Below the pieces are notes generated by a model. It was not told where the DNA came from, ran no database searches, and saw only the letters and a program-made list of their open reading frames with translations. The translations under genes and the position numbers were made by a program. This document shows, piece by piece, positions 6,889 to 14,758 of a stretch of DNA of 64,000 nucleotides (its first letter is position 1; every line of letters starts with the position of its first letter). Source of the stretch: Collinsella sp. (GTDB lineage: Bacteria > Actinomycetota > Coriobacteriia > Coriobacteriales > Coriobacteriaceae). The stretch lies in NCBI GenBank assembly GCA_019414205.1, contig DXML01000003.1, forward strand, positions 1-64,000, in the 5' to 3' direction.

Positions 6889-7719
6889 ATGAAATGTAAA
6901 ATTGAGAAAAACACCGTGCAGGAGACGCTGATCCTCCCGCTGTATTCCCGGAAGCAGTGTACGGAGTTGTACCCGAACCTTTACAAGGATGAAACAGCGG
7001 TTCGTCTGCTCGGCCAGATCGACTACGACTTTTCAGAGGCAGAGAAAAACTCCCGCAGCCTGATGCAGCGCTTTGGTGCGCTGGAGGTGGCCATGCGGCA
7101 GGGTGATCTTGCTTTCGAGGTGCGGGATTACCTGAAAGACCACCCCAATGCGGCGGTGGTCAATCTGGGCTGCGGGCTGGACAACACCGGCAGAACCTGC
7201 GACAACGGTAGATGCAAGATCTACAATCTGGACTTCCCGGATGTGATTGCCTTGCGGCAGCAGCTGCTGCCCGCCGGGGATCGAGAACAAAATATCCCCT
7301 GCGACCTGAAAGACACCGCATGGTTTGGCAAAATCGATGCCTCCGGCGGGGCGGTGTTCTTTGCCTCCGGAGTGTTCTATTACTTTCTGACCCAGCAGGT
7401 CCGGGAACTGGTGCGGGGGATGGAGGACGCTTTCCCCGGCGGTGTGCTGGTGTTTGATGCGGCGAACCGAACGGCGGTAAAGATGATTGCCAAGACATGG
7501 CTCAAGAGCGCGAAGATCAAGGATGTGGGCGCGTATTTCGCGGTTTCCGACGCTCCCAAAGAGATTAGTGCGTGGGATAGCCGCTTGCAGGTCACCAGCC
7601 GGGGCTACATGCTGGGTTACAACGATTTGAGGGACTCTTCTGTCAGCGGCTTTTTCCGGTTTCTCGCAAGGGTCGGTGACAACGGGATGAAAATGCAAAT
7701 CGTGAAAATAAGATTTTGA
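6889..7719 (+). CDS. Leucine carboxyl methyltransferase-like protein (LCM/PPM family)
   Basis: 276 residues. AAVVNLGCGLDNTG is the SAM motif typical of LCM/PPM-family O-methyltransferases, followed by YNLDFPDVIALRQQ and VFFASGVFYYF. The start is preceded by GAGGAAG, 7-8 nt away. Members methylate carboxylates or polyketide/peptide intermediates; the substrate here is unknown. It is the last gene of the guaA-linked island and is followed by a hairpin at 7806-7839. Moderate GC and codon use differ from guaA next door. Confidence 0.75.
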   Translation: MKCKIEKNTVQETLILPLYSRKQCTELYPNLYKDETAVRLLGQIDYDFSEAEKNSRSLMQRFGALEVAMRQGDLAFEVRDYLKDHPNAAVVNLGCGLDNTGRTCDNGRCKIYNLDFPDVIALRQQLLPAGDREQNIPCDLKDTAWFGKIDASGGAVFFASGVFYYFLTQQVRELVRGMEDAFPGGVLVFDAANRTAVKMIAKTWLKSAKIKDVGAYFAVSDAPKEISAWDSRLQVTSRGYMLGYNDLRDSSVSGFFRFLARVGDNGMKMQIVKIRF

Positions 7720-7805
7720 GAGGCAAAAACGAAGCGCATTCACTTCGACGTCGAAGAAGACGGCTTTTACGGCGCATATTGGGCGTGCAGGGACACGCAT
7801 ACAGC

Positions 7806-7839
7806 AGCGGGCACGGATTCAATTGAAACCGTGCCCGCT
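7806..7839. terminator. Hairpin between methyltransferase and guaA
   Basis: AGCGGGCACGG/CCGTGCCCGCT is a perfect 11-bp stem with a 12-nt loop between two convergent genes. T-runs are weak on both sides, so it may act as a bidirectional stop or transcript end protector. Confidence 0.5.
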
Positions 7840-7871
7840 ATCTGATACTATAGCATTTTATCGAACGTCTG

Positions 7872-7888
7872 TTCTATTCCCACTCAAT
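7872..7888 (-). repeat. Attachment-site copy within the guaA 3' end
   Basis: The 17-bp TTCTATTCCCACTCAAT covers the last codons and stop of guaA and recurs at 5313-5329. It marks the guaA-proximal junction of the island. Confidence 0.75.
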
Positions 7889-9472
7889 CGTCGCGGGCGG
7901 CTTGGACGTGATGTCGTAGCACACACGGTTGGCGCCGGGGACCTCGGCAACGATGCGGCCGGAAATGCGGGCCAGCACGTCGTAGGGCAGCTTGGCCCAG
8001 TCGGCGGTCATGGCATCGCTGGACTCGACGGCGCGCAGGATGATCGGGCGCTGATAGGTGCGCTCGTCGCCCATAACGCCAACGGACTTAATGTCGGGCA
8101 GGACCGCGAAATACTGCCAGCAGCTGTGCTCGGAGTTGCGCTCGCCGGTCTGCTCAAACAGACGCTGGTTGTAGACATCGAGCTCCTCGCGCACGATAGC
8201 GTCGGCGTTCTTGAGGATCTCGAGCTTCTCCTTGTCGACCGCACCGATGATGCGGATGGCCAGACCCGGGCCCGGGAAAGGCTGGCGAAACACGATGCGA
8301 CCCGGCAGGCCCAGTGCCAGACCAAGCGCGCGGACCTCGTCCTTAAAGAAGTGATCAAGCGGCTCAATGAGGTCGAAGTGCACGCCCTCGGGGAACGGGA
8401 TCAGGTTGTGGTGGCTCTTGATGGTAGCCGTCTTGCCGCCCGTCTTGCGAGCGCCGGACTCAATGATGTCGGGGTAGATGGTGCCCTGAGCCAAGTACTT
8501 GACCGGCTTGCCATCGGTCTCGAGCTGCTGCGCCACGGCGAAGAACTCTTTCCAGAACTGCGTACCGATGATGCGGCGCTTCTCCTCGGGCTCGGTCACG
8601 CCGGCCAGAAGCTCGGCATAACGGTCCTCGGCGTGGACGTGGATAAAGTCGACGTCAAACTGCTTGGTGAAGACCTCCTCCACCTGCTCGGGCTCGCCCT
8701 TGCGCAGCAGGCCGTGGTTGATGAACACGCAGGTCATCTGCTTGCCCACGGCGCGAGCGCCCAGCGCAGCCACGACGGAGGAGTCGACGCCGCCGGACAG
8801 GGCCAGAATCACGCGGTCGTCGCCGACCTTCTCGCGGAACTCGGCTGTCATGGTCTCGACCAGGTTATCCATGCTCCAGTTGGGCTCCAGGCCGCAGATC
8901 TCAAACAGAAAGTTGCTCAGCAGCTGCTGACCGTACTCGGAGTGCTTGACCTCGGGGTGGAACTGCGTGGTGAAGATCTTGCGCTCGACGCACTCCATGG
9001 CGGCAACCGGGCACACGTCGGTGCTGGCGGTAACGGTAAAGCCCTCGGGTACCTCGGACACGGCGTCGCGGTGGCTCATCCACACGGTCTGCTCCATAGG
9101 CGTGGAGTTAAAGAGCTTGGCGCCGGCCGTACGCGTGATGGTGGCGCGGCCGTATTCGCCCACCTCGGAGTGACCGACCTTGCCGCCGAGCGTCACGGCC
9201 GTGATCTGATGGCCGTAGCAAAAGCCCAGAACGGGAAGGCCCAGGTCAAAGATGGCGGGATCGATGGACGGAGCGTCCTCGGCATACACAGAAGCCGGGC
9301 CGCCAGAGAGGATGAGCGCAGAGGCGTTCATTTCGCGAATCTCATCGGCCGAGATGTCGCAGGGAACGATCTCGGAATACACGTTGAGGTCGCGGACGCG
9401 ACGGGCAATGAGCTGACCGTACTGCGCACCAAAGTCGAGTACGAGGACCTTTGCGGAAGCCTTTTGATCCAT
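7874..9472 (-). CDS. guaA: GMP synthase (glutamine-hydrolysing)
   Basis: 532 residues, full length. The N-terminal class I glutamine amidotransferase has its nucleophile in GFCYGHQ (about residue 85) and the His-Glu pair in FHPEVKHSEYG. The PP-loop ATP pyrophosphatase motif SGGVDSSV is near residue 227, and the C-terminal dimerisation domain ends KPPATIEWE. The enzyme converts XMP to GMP in the cytosol. It is transcribed alone, divergently from the asparaginase gene. Its 3' end served as attachment site for the adjacent island; the reading frame is intact, as expected when integration regenerates the end of the gene. Confidence 0.97.
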   Translation of the reverse strand: MDQKASAKVLVLDFGAQYGQLIARRVRDLNVYSEIVPCDISADEIREMNASALILSGGPASVYAEDAPSIDPAIFDLGLPVLGFCYGHQITAVTLGGKVGHSEVGEYGRATITRTAGAKLFNSTPMEQTVWMSHRDAVSEVPEGFTVTASTDVCPVAAMECVERKIFTTQFHPEVKHSEYGQQLLSNFLFEICGLEPNWSMDNLVETMTAEFREKVGDDRVILALSGGVDSSVVAALGARAVGKQMTCVFINHGLLRKGEPEQVEEVFTKQFDVDFIHVHAEDRYAELLAGVTEPEEKRRIIGTQFWKEFFAVAQQLETDGKPVKYLAQGTIYPDIIESGARKTGGKTATIKSHHNLIPFPEGVHFDLIEPLDHFFKDEVRALGLALGLPGRIVFRQPFPGPGLAIRIIGAVDKEKLEILKNADAIVREELDVYNQRLFEQTGERNSEHSCWQYFAVLPDIKSVGVMGDERTYQRPIILRAVESSDAMTADWAKLPYDVLARISGRIVAEVPGANRVCYDITSKPPATIEWE

Positions 9473-9738
9473 GGTTTCCCCCTCTTGTTGGCGGGGAGCC
9501 TGTGCCCACCCGCGCGAATAAACGAAAACAGCTTACATAGTGTACACGTTATATGGGGTTTCTCGTCCCTCGCAGCCATCAGCGCACGGCAAACGCACGA
9601 CCGGGGCCTATTTGACGGCAATTGAAGTGTTACCAAACGTTACAGATGATGTAATACGTTTGAACATTGGACGCCCTGTGCCACAATACTGCCGAACGAC
9701 TCCGCCTCTGCGGCGGCAAATACGATAGGAATACCAGC

Positions 9739-10752
9739 ATGAAGCGCATCCTTCTCATCGCCACGGGCGGCACCATCGCATCGACCGAGGACGGCAACGG
9801 CCTCTCCCCCGCCCTGACCGGTGAGGAGCTCGCCCAGAGCGTCCCCGAGATCTCGGGCCTCTGCGAGCTCGACGTCGTGCAACCCATGAACATCGACAGC
9901 ACCAATATGCGTCCGAGCGACTGGATGCGTATCCGCGACGTCATCGTCGAGGGTTATGCCGACCACGACGGCTTCGTGATTCTGCACGGCACCGACACCA
10001 TGAGCTACACCGCGGCGGCGCTTTCCTATCTGATTCAGGACAGCCCCAAGCCCATCGTACTCACCGGCTCGCAAAAGCCCATGGGCAATCCCTTTACCGA
10101 CGCCAAGCTCAACCTGTACCAGAGCCTGCTCTATGCGCTCGACGAGCATTCGCACGACGTCTCGATTGTCTTTGGCGGCGTAGCCATTGCCGGCACGCGC
10201 GCCCGCAAGCAGCGCACCATGAGCTTTAACGCGTTCATTAGCGTCAACTATCCGCCCATTGCCTATATCCGCAACGACCGCATCGTTCGCAACGGACTCC
10301 ACGGCACTCACCAGGACGAGAACCCGGTTCGTTTCTACGACAGCATCGACCCGCGCGTATTTGTCCTTAAGCTGACACCCGGCGTGAACCCGGGTATCCT
10401 GGACGCTCTTGCCGATAGCTACGACGCTGTGATTCTGGAGACCTTTGGCATTGGCGGTATCCCCGAGTTTGGTGAGTCGGGCGAGTCGTTCCAAGAGGCA
10501 ATTTTCCGCTGGGTCGATTCGGGTCGCACTGTCGTTATGACCACGCAGGTCCCCGAAGAGGGCCTTGACCTGGGTGTTTATGAGGTCGGCCGTGCCTACG
10601 CCGATCATCCGGGCATTTTGCGCGGCGACGACATGACCACCGAGACGCTCGTGGCCAAAACCATGTGGGCACTCGGCCAGTCACGTGATGCGGCCGAGAT
10701 TCAGCGCCTGTTCTACAGCCAAGTCAACCACGACCGCATCCCGATGGCGTAA
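9739..10752 (+). CDS. ansA: Type I (cytoplasmic-type) L-asparaginase
   Basis: 337 residues. The N-terminal LLIATGGTIAST carries the first catalytic threonine, and LHGTDTMSYTAAA carries the second T-D pair with the following conserved segment; VLTGSQKPM is also typical. No signal peptide is visible, so it probably acts in the cytosol, hydrolysing asparagine to aspartate and ammonia. The ATG at 9739 is preferred (AGGA 9 nt upstream, homologues start MKR-LLI); an in-frame start at 9667 would add 24 unrelated residues. It is divergent from guaA, with 266 bp between them. Confidence 0.9.
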   Translation: MKRILLIATGGTIASTEDGNGLSPALTGEELAQSVPEISGLCELDVVQPMNIDSTNMRPSDWMRIRDVIVEGYADHDGFVILHGTDTMSYTAAALSYLIQDSPKPIVLTGSQKPMGNPFTDAKLNLYQSLLYALDEHSHDVSIVFGGVAIAGTRARKQRTMSFNAFISVNYPPIAYIRNDRIVRNGLHGTHQDENPVRFYDSIDPRVFVLKLTPGVNPGILDALADSYDAVILETFGIGGIPEFGESGESFQEAIFRWVDSGRTVVMTTQVPEEGLDLGVYEVGRAYADHPGILRGDDMTTETLVAKTMWALGQSRDAAEIQRLFYSQVNHDRIPMA

Positions 10753-11073
10753 TCCCTAAGGCAGCTCCACTTATCGCAGCCTTAAACGACAGGTGGTCCC
10801 CCTCGGGCCGTGCAAAAATCGGAGTATTCTGCAATTTCTCCTCCGGAGGCATAGAATCGGCCGATTATTAGACGAACTTTTAGGACGAAGGGTCCGTCTA
10901 GTAAATATTTATTCCTCATTTTTATTTAGAGTGTGGATTATCTACTGTCAAAAAGGCAAAGCCAGCCGCTCGAGCTACCATCTACGGCCGAACTGGTGCT
11001 GAATACTCGCGATTTTGCACATCGCAACCAGGGGGACCCGCCCAAAGAGCGTCAAATACAGCGGGGGAACGCC
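10753..11073. other. Intergenic stretch
   Basis: No gene seen. It contains a weak TAAGGC/GCCTTA hairpin just after ansA (10757-10784) and an AT-rich centre with a TTAGACG...CGTCTAG inverted repeat near 10870-10905. Confidence 0.4.
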
Positions 11074-11292
11074 CTATTCGATCCCCTCGAGAAGCTCTGA
11101 CACCGTCATGCCAAGGGCGGGCGCGATCTTAAATAGAACCTTGAGCGTGAAATTTGCCGTCCCATCTTCGATTCGGTCGAGGTAGGGTCGGCTGATTCCT
11201 GTCGCCACACAAAAATCAACCTTGGAGATACCAAGGTCCCTGCGTGTCTCTTCGACCCACCTGCCAAGAATCTGTTTCGCACGTTCGTCCAT
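11074..11292 (-). CDS. Small XRE-family regulator
   Basis: 72 residues, essentially one Cro/CI-type helix-turn-helix: LGISKVDFCVATGISRPYLD followed by RIEDGTANFTLKVLFKIAPA. No effector domain is present. It is divergent from the gene at 11369, and the space between them holds a perfect 24-bp palindrome, its probable operator. Such minimal XRE proteins often repress their own promoter and a divergent partner, including toxin-antitoxin pairs. The partner here has no recognised domain. Confidence 0.8.
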   Translation of the reverse strand: MDERAKQILGRWVEETRRDLGISKVDFCVATGISRPYLDRIEDGTANFTLKVLFKIAPALGMTVSELLEGIE

Positions 11293-11321
11293 GCAGACGA
11301 GTTTGAAATGGAGCCGAACAT

Positions 11322-11345
11322 AAACGTAAACTATAGTTTACGTTT
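11322..11345. promoter_or_regulatory. Perfect 24-bp palindromic operator candidate
   Basis: Half-site AAACGTAAACTA (11322-11333) is followed directly by its exact reverse complement (11334-11345). It lies between the divergent XRE gene and the unknown gene at 11369, an ideal place to control both. Confidence 0.7.
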
Positions 11346-11368
11346 TGCCGAATACACAGGAGTTTTCT

Positions 11369-11758
11369 ATGTCGGGTTCTTCGGTCCGCACGTACCGAGC
11401 CACGCTTCGCACAAACAGCGCACCGCCCAAGCTCGTCGTCGTTGAAGCAGAATGTCTTTCGCCCGATGAGCGCACAGCATTTGCATTGCTATCAAGTCGC
11501 GTCGCCGCCGTTCTGGTCCCTTGCCCGGCGCAAGGCGAACTTGCCATCCAATGCCAAGCGCACAGCTGCTCGCTCAATCAGGCTGCCGTAATCGCAACCA
11601 GCCAACGCGGTCTGCCCCTTCTCCTGGAAGCCGGTACCGCGCTCACCCTTCGCGGCGCCGGATACGAAAACGAGGCCGCCGCCGACATGGTCTTTAAACC
11701 ACGATCGAGCGGCGGCCTCGCAGCAGCCATTGAATATGCGTGCAGGCTCGTTGCCTAG
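11369..11758 (+). CDS. Unknown protein divergent from XRE regulator
   Basis: 129 residues from the ATG at 11369, which has CAGGAG upstream. No family recognised. Sequence pattern: RTYRATLRTNSAPPKLVVVE, then a mixed alpha/beta run with LVPCPAQGELAIQCQAHSCS (three cysteines) and a C-terminal helix GGLAAAIEYACRLVA. No signal peptide or membrane helix is evident. It shares a palindromic control region with the XRE gene. It converges with the DUF1648 gene 9 bp downstream. Confidence 0.6.
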   Translation: MSGSSVRTYRATLRTNSAPPKLVVVEAECLSPDERTAFALLSSRVAAVLVPCPAQGELAIQCQAHSCSLNQAAVIATSQRGLPLLLEAGTALTLRGAGYENEAAADMVFKPRSSGGLAAAIEYACRLVA

Positions 11759-11767
11759 AAGAACAAG

Positions 11768-12151
11768 TTAGAAACCAAAGCCAAAGCCCGTTCCGGTAAT
11801 AGCCGAGTACATAAAGTAAACGTTAACCACGTTGAGGAACACACCCGTGATGCAACCGTTGCGCAGGTAGCGTTCGCACACGATACGCGCCATGGCGGCG
11901 GAGTCATCATTGTTTTTAGCCTGGCGTCCTGCCGTAAAGTACGTCGCCACGCTCAGCAGCAGGTTGAGCACCGGCAGTGCCAGCAACTCGTAGCTCTTGC
12001 CCCAGCGCGTCGCCTCGCCGGCGGCATTAAACTTTGTTGCCACCTCGGGACCGATGTTGTGGATAACACACGCTGCGACCACCAGTGGAATCACCGCAAG
12101 CACGAGCAGCGCAATACCCATGTAGCCGGCTTTTTTGCCATATTTAAACAT
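11768..12151 (-). CDS. Small membrane protein, DUF1648/SdpI-like
   Basis: 127 residues. Helix 1 is IALLVLAVIPLVVAACVI. It is followed by the DUF1648 hallmark IGPEVATKFNAAGEATRWG (P-x-H/K-F-x-x-x-G...W-G), a second helix LLALPVLNLLLSVATYF and a third near the C-terminus, which ends in a Gly/Phe repeat (GTGFGFGF). Proteins of this type resemble the SdpI immunity protein but most have no assigned role. It starts 11 nt after ychF, so it is likely in the same transcript. Confidence 0.7.
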   Translation of the reverse strand: MFKYGKKAGYMGIALLVLAVIPLVVAACVIHNIGPEVATKFNAAGEATRWGKSYELLALPVLNLLLSVATYFTAGRQAKNNDDSAAMARIVCERYLRNGCITGVFLNVVNVYFMYSAITGTGFGFGF

Positions 12152-12162
12152 GTGCGTCGTCC

Positions 12163-13239
12163 TTACACGTTAAAGCGGAAGTGCACGACGTCGCCATCGG
12201 CCATGACATAGTCCTTGCCCTCAATACGCAGCTTGCCGGCGGCCTTGGCGCCCTGCTCGCCGCCGAGCTCGATGTAGTCGTCATAGCCAATGACCTCGGC
12301 CTTAATAAAGCCGCGCTCAAAGTCGGTGTGGATGACACCGGCAGCCTGCGGGGCGGTCGCACCCTGACGTACCGTCCAAGCCTTGACCTCCATCTCGCCG
12401 GCCGTAAAGAACGACTGCAGGCCGAGCAGCTTGTAAGCGGCCTGCGCGAGCACGTCCAGACCGGGCTGTTCCAGGCCTAAGCTCTCCAGGTAGTCGGCCG
12501 CATCCTCGGGATCGAGCTCGGAAAGCTCGGCCTCGATCTTGGCGCAAATCGGCAGCGGCTTGACGCCATCGATGGGCGCCAGATCGTCGTTAAGCATATC
12601 CTCGTCCACGTTGGCCACATACAGGATGGGCTTCATGGTGAGCAGGAACAGGCCCTTGGCGGCGGCGCGCTCCTCATCGGTCATCTCCATGGACGCGGCA
12701 CGCTTACCCTCGTTGAGCCAGGCGAGCAGGCGCTTGGCGACCTCGAACTTGGGCATGAGCTCCTTGTCGCGCTTGGCCTCCTTCTCGAGCTTAGGCAGCT
12801 GCTTCTCGAGCGTGCCCATGTCGGCCAGGATGAGCTCGGTCATGATGGTGTCGGCATCGCCAGCGGGATCGACGAACTCGCCCGTGCGGCCCACCTCACG
12901 CATGACGTTGGGATCCTTAAAGTAGCGCACGACCTCGCAGATGGCGTCGGTCTCGCGAATGTTGGCCAGGAACTGGTTGCCCAAGCCCTCGCCCTCGTTG
13001 GCGCCCTTCACCAGACCTGCGATGTCGACGAACTCGACCGTCGCCGGCACAATGCGACCCGGGTTAACGATGTCGGCGAGCTTTTGCAGGCGGCTATCGG
13101 GCACGTCGACGATACCCACGTTGGGGTCGATCGTGGCGAACGGATAGTTGGCGGCAAGGCCGGTCTTTTTGGTAAGCGCGGTGAACAGCGTCGACTTGCC
13201 TACGTTGGGCAGGCCCACGATACCGATGGAAAGGGACAC
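12163..13239 (-). CDS. ychF: Redox-regulated ATPase YchF (Obg family)
   Basis: 358 residues from a GTG at 13237-13239 with AAGGAG 6 nt upstream; an in-frame upstream start would add an unlikely MQFEMLVPKGAV. P-loop GLPNVGKSTLF, switch region NYPFATIDPNVG, DIAGLVKGANEGEGLG (G3), a central coiled-coil insert and a C-terminal TGS domain with the terminal DGDVVHFRFNV. YchF binds ATP rather than GTP and associates with ribosomes. Normal family length. Followed by the DUF1648 gene. Confidence 0.95.
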   Translation of the reverse strand: MSLSIGIVGLPNVGKSTLFTALTKKTGLAANYPFATIDPNVGIVDVPDSRLQKLADIVNPGRIVPATVEFVDIAGLVKGANEGEGLGNQFLANIRETDAICEVVRYFKDPNVMREVGRTGEFVDPAGDADTIMTELILADMGTLEKQLPKLEKEAKRDKELMPKFEVAKRLLAWLNEGKRAASMEMTDEERAAAKGLFLLTMKPILYVANVDEDMLNDDLAPIDGVKPLPICAKIEAELSELDPEDAADYLESLGLEQPGLDVLAQAAYKLLGLQSFFTAGEMEVKAWTVRQGATAPQAAGVIHTDFERGFIKAEVIGYDDYIELGGEQGAKAAGKLRIEGKDYVMADGDVVHFRFNV

Positions 13240-13353
13240 GACAGCTCCTTTTGGTACAAGCATTTCAAACTGCATAAGTATAGCGCCGCCGCAGCATCTG
13301 GGCTAACCCGGACGCCACGGCGGCACGAATGAAGCAGAGATAGGGGTCGCTGA

Positions 13354-14607
13354 CTAGTCCGCGAGCTTCTCCACCTGGTCGAGCATCTTATCGAGCTTGG
13401 CCTTTGCCTCGGCCTTGACCTTCTGGGCTTCTTCGTGGGCCTTCGCCTTCTGGGCGGCCTTTTCCTCGGCTTCGGGATCGACGACGACCAGATTGGACGC
13501 GTCGTGCTCAACCAACTTGAGCGCATGCTCAGGGCACACCTTGACGCAGGCACCGCAGCCCAAGCAATACGTGGACTCCAGTGCAAAGCGGGCGCTTCCC
13601 ACCAGATCGCAGGCGAACGTGGGGCACACATTGACGCACTCGCCGCACGACGTGCACTTGTCAAAATCGCACTCCGGCGTGCTCACCTGCATGTTCTGGG
13701 CAAGCTCGGGATGGTTTTGCAGCGTCGAGAGCACCAGCTGTCGCCCGTGCGTAAGCGTACGGCGACGTTTGGCCGTCGTGGTGCCGCACATGGTATTGAG
13801 CGTGCGCTCCAGCTGGGTAATCTGGTGGCGGTGGGCTTTGAGCTTCTGCGTCACCGAGGCCAGCGCCGCCGTTGCCGGGTTGAGCTTGGTCACGGTAAGG
13901 CCCGTGGTGCGGGCAATCTTATCCATGTACTCCTTGCGCTCGTACTCGCGGCGCTTATGACATTTGAGGCTCTTTGGGTCGACCTCCAGGCCCATGCCCG
14001 TACCGGCCCACTCCTCGGCGGTAGCGATGGCCTCGCCCAGAATGTCCTCACCGCCGGTGTTGCGGCATTTATCGCACACGCCCAACGGCAGGTACACACT
14101 CACGTTGGGATAGTCCGCCAGTACCGAGAACCAGGTCTCGGCCGTAATATCGCCCACGCAGGCAACGACGACCTCGTTCTCGCGCGGCATGCGCTTAAGG
14201 GCGCGCGTGCAGGTGACGTAGGCGGTCTCGTGGCTCGTAGCTGCCGAGACAATGTCGTCATACAGGTTTTTTGGCGCCAAGCGCGGCGAGATGATCGCCT
14301 CGGTCGGACAGGCAGCGGCGCACAGGCCGCACTTGCGACAGGAGTCGAGGATCTCGATAGCGTCTTCCTCGACCTCGATAGCGTTGACCGGGCACACATC
14401 CATGCACGCGGTGCAACCGCTCTTTTCGTTTTTGCAGGTCAAGCACGGAATGGTATTGCCGCGCGGACGCTCCTTGTAGTCGGCAGGATTCCACTGGGGC
14501 GCCGACGGATCGAGTGCGTCGGTCACACCGCCAAGCGGGTTTTTAAGAAAGTCGAAACCCTTGCTGATCTCGATAATGTCATCAAACAGATCGTGTTCCT
14601 GCGCCAT
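13354..14607 (-). CDS. Four-cluster 4Fe-4S ferredoxin-like protein
   Basis: 417 residues from the ATG at 14605-14607 (GGGAGG upstream). Two cysteine sets lie at the N-terminus (CTACMDVCP near 63 and CRKCGLCAAACP near 90) and two at the C-terminus (CTSCGECVNVCP near 322 and CLGCGACVKVCP near 350), giving room for four [4Fe-4S] clusters. A middle part holds LGVCDKCRNTGG. The last 45 residues are a charged Ala/Lys/Glu helix. It is probably a cytosolic electron-transfer protein for anaerobic metabolism, but no partner enzyme is adjacent and no named family was recognised. Confidence 0.75.
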   Translation of the reverse strand: MAQEHDLFDDIIEISKGFDFLKNPLGGVTDALDPSAPQWNPADYKERPRGNTIPCLTCKNEKSGCTACMDVCPVNAIEVEEDAIEILDSCRKCGLCAAACPTEAIISPRLAPKNLYDDIVSAATSHETAYVTCTRALKRMPRENEVVVACVGDITAETWFSVLADYPNVSVYLPLGVCDKCRNTGGEDILGEAIATAEEWAGTGMGLEVDPKSLKCHKRREYERKEYMDKIARTTGLTVTKLNPATAALASVTQKLKAHRHQITQLERTLNTMCGTTTAKRRRTLTHGRQLVLSTLQNHPELAQNMQVSTPECDFDKCTSCGECVNVCPTFACDLVGSARFALESTYCLGCGACVKVCPEHALKLVEHDASNLVVVDPEAEEKAAQKAKAHEEAQKVKAEAKAKLDKMLDQVEKLAD

Positions 14608-14758
14608 GCGCGGCCCCTCCCTGAGCAGTGCAAACAAGCAAGAGATAATGATACGCCATCGGCCCGTGCCTCGAGCAAATTACACGCGGAGCACCTTTGG
14701 GACAAATAGCCTATGGCCTATCGCCGCCTCGATTGCACAAGGTCAATCAAGCGCCAAA

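Noticed and set aside
7728..7845. In-frame continuation after the LCM-type methyltransferase (TKRIHFDVEEDGFYGAYW)
   Set aside because: No start codon and it ends inside the hairpin; looks protein-like but could be chance.
9541..9548. GTGTACAC palindrome in the guaA/ansA interval as purine operator
   Set aside because: Eight bases is too short to claim and does not match a regulator site I know.
7823..9625. 600-codon plus-strand frame over guaA
   Set aside because: Antisense shadow of an unmistakable GuaA; no ribosome binding site and no family resemblance.
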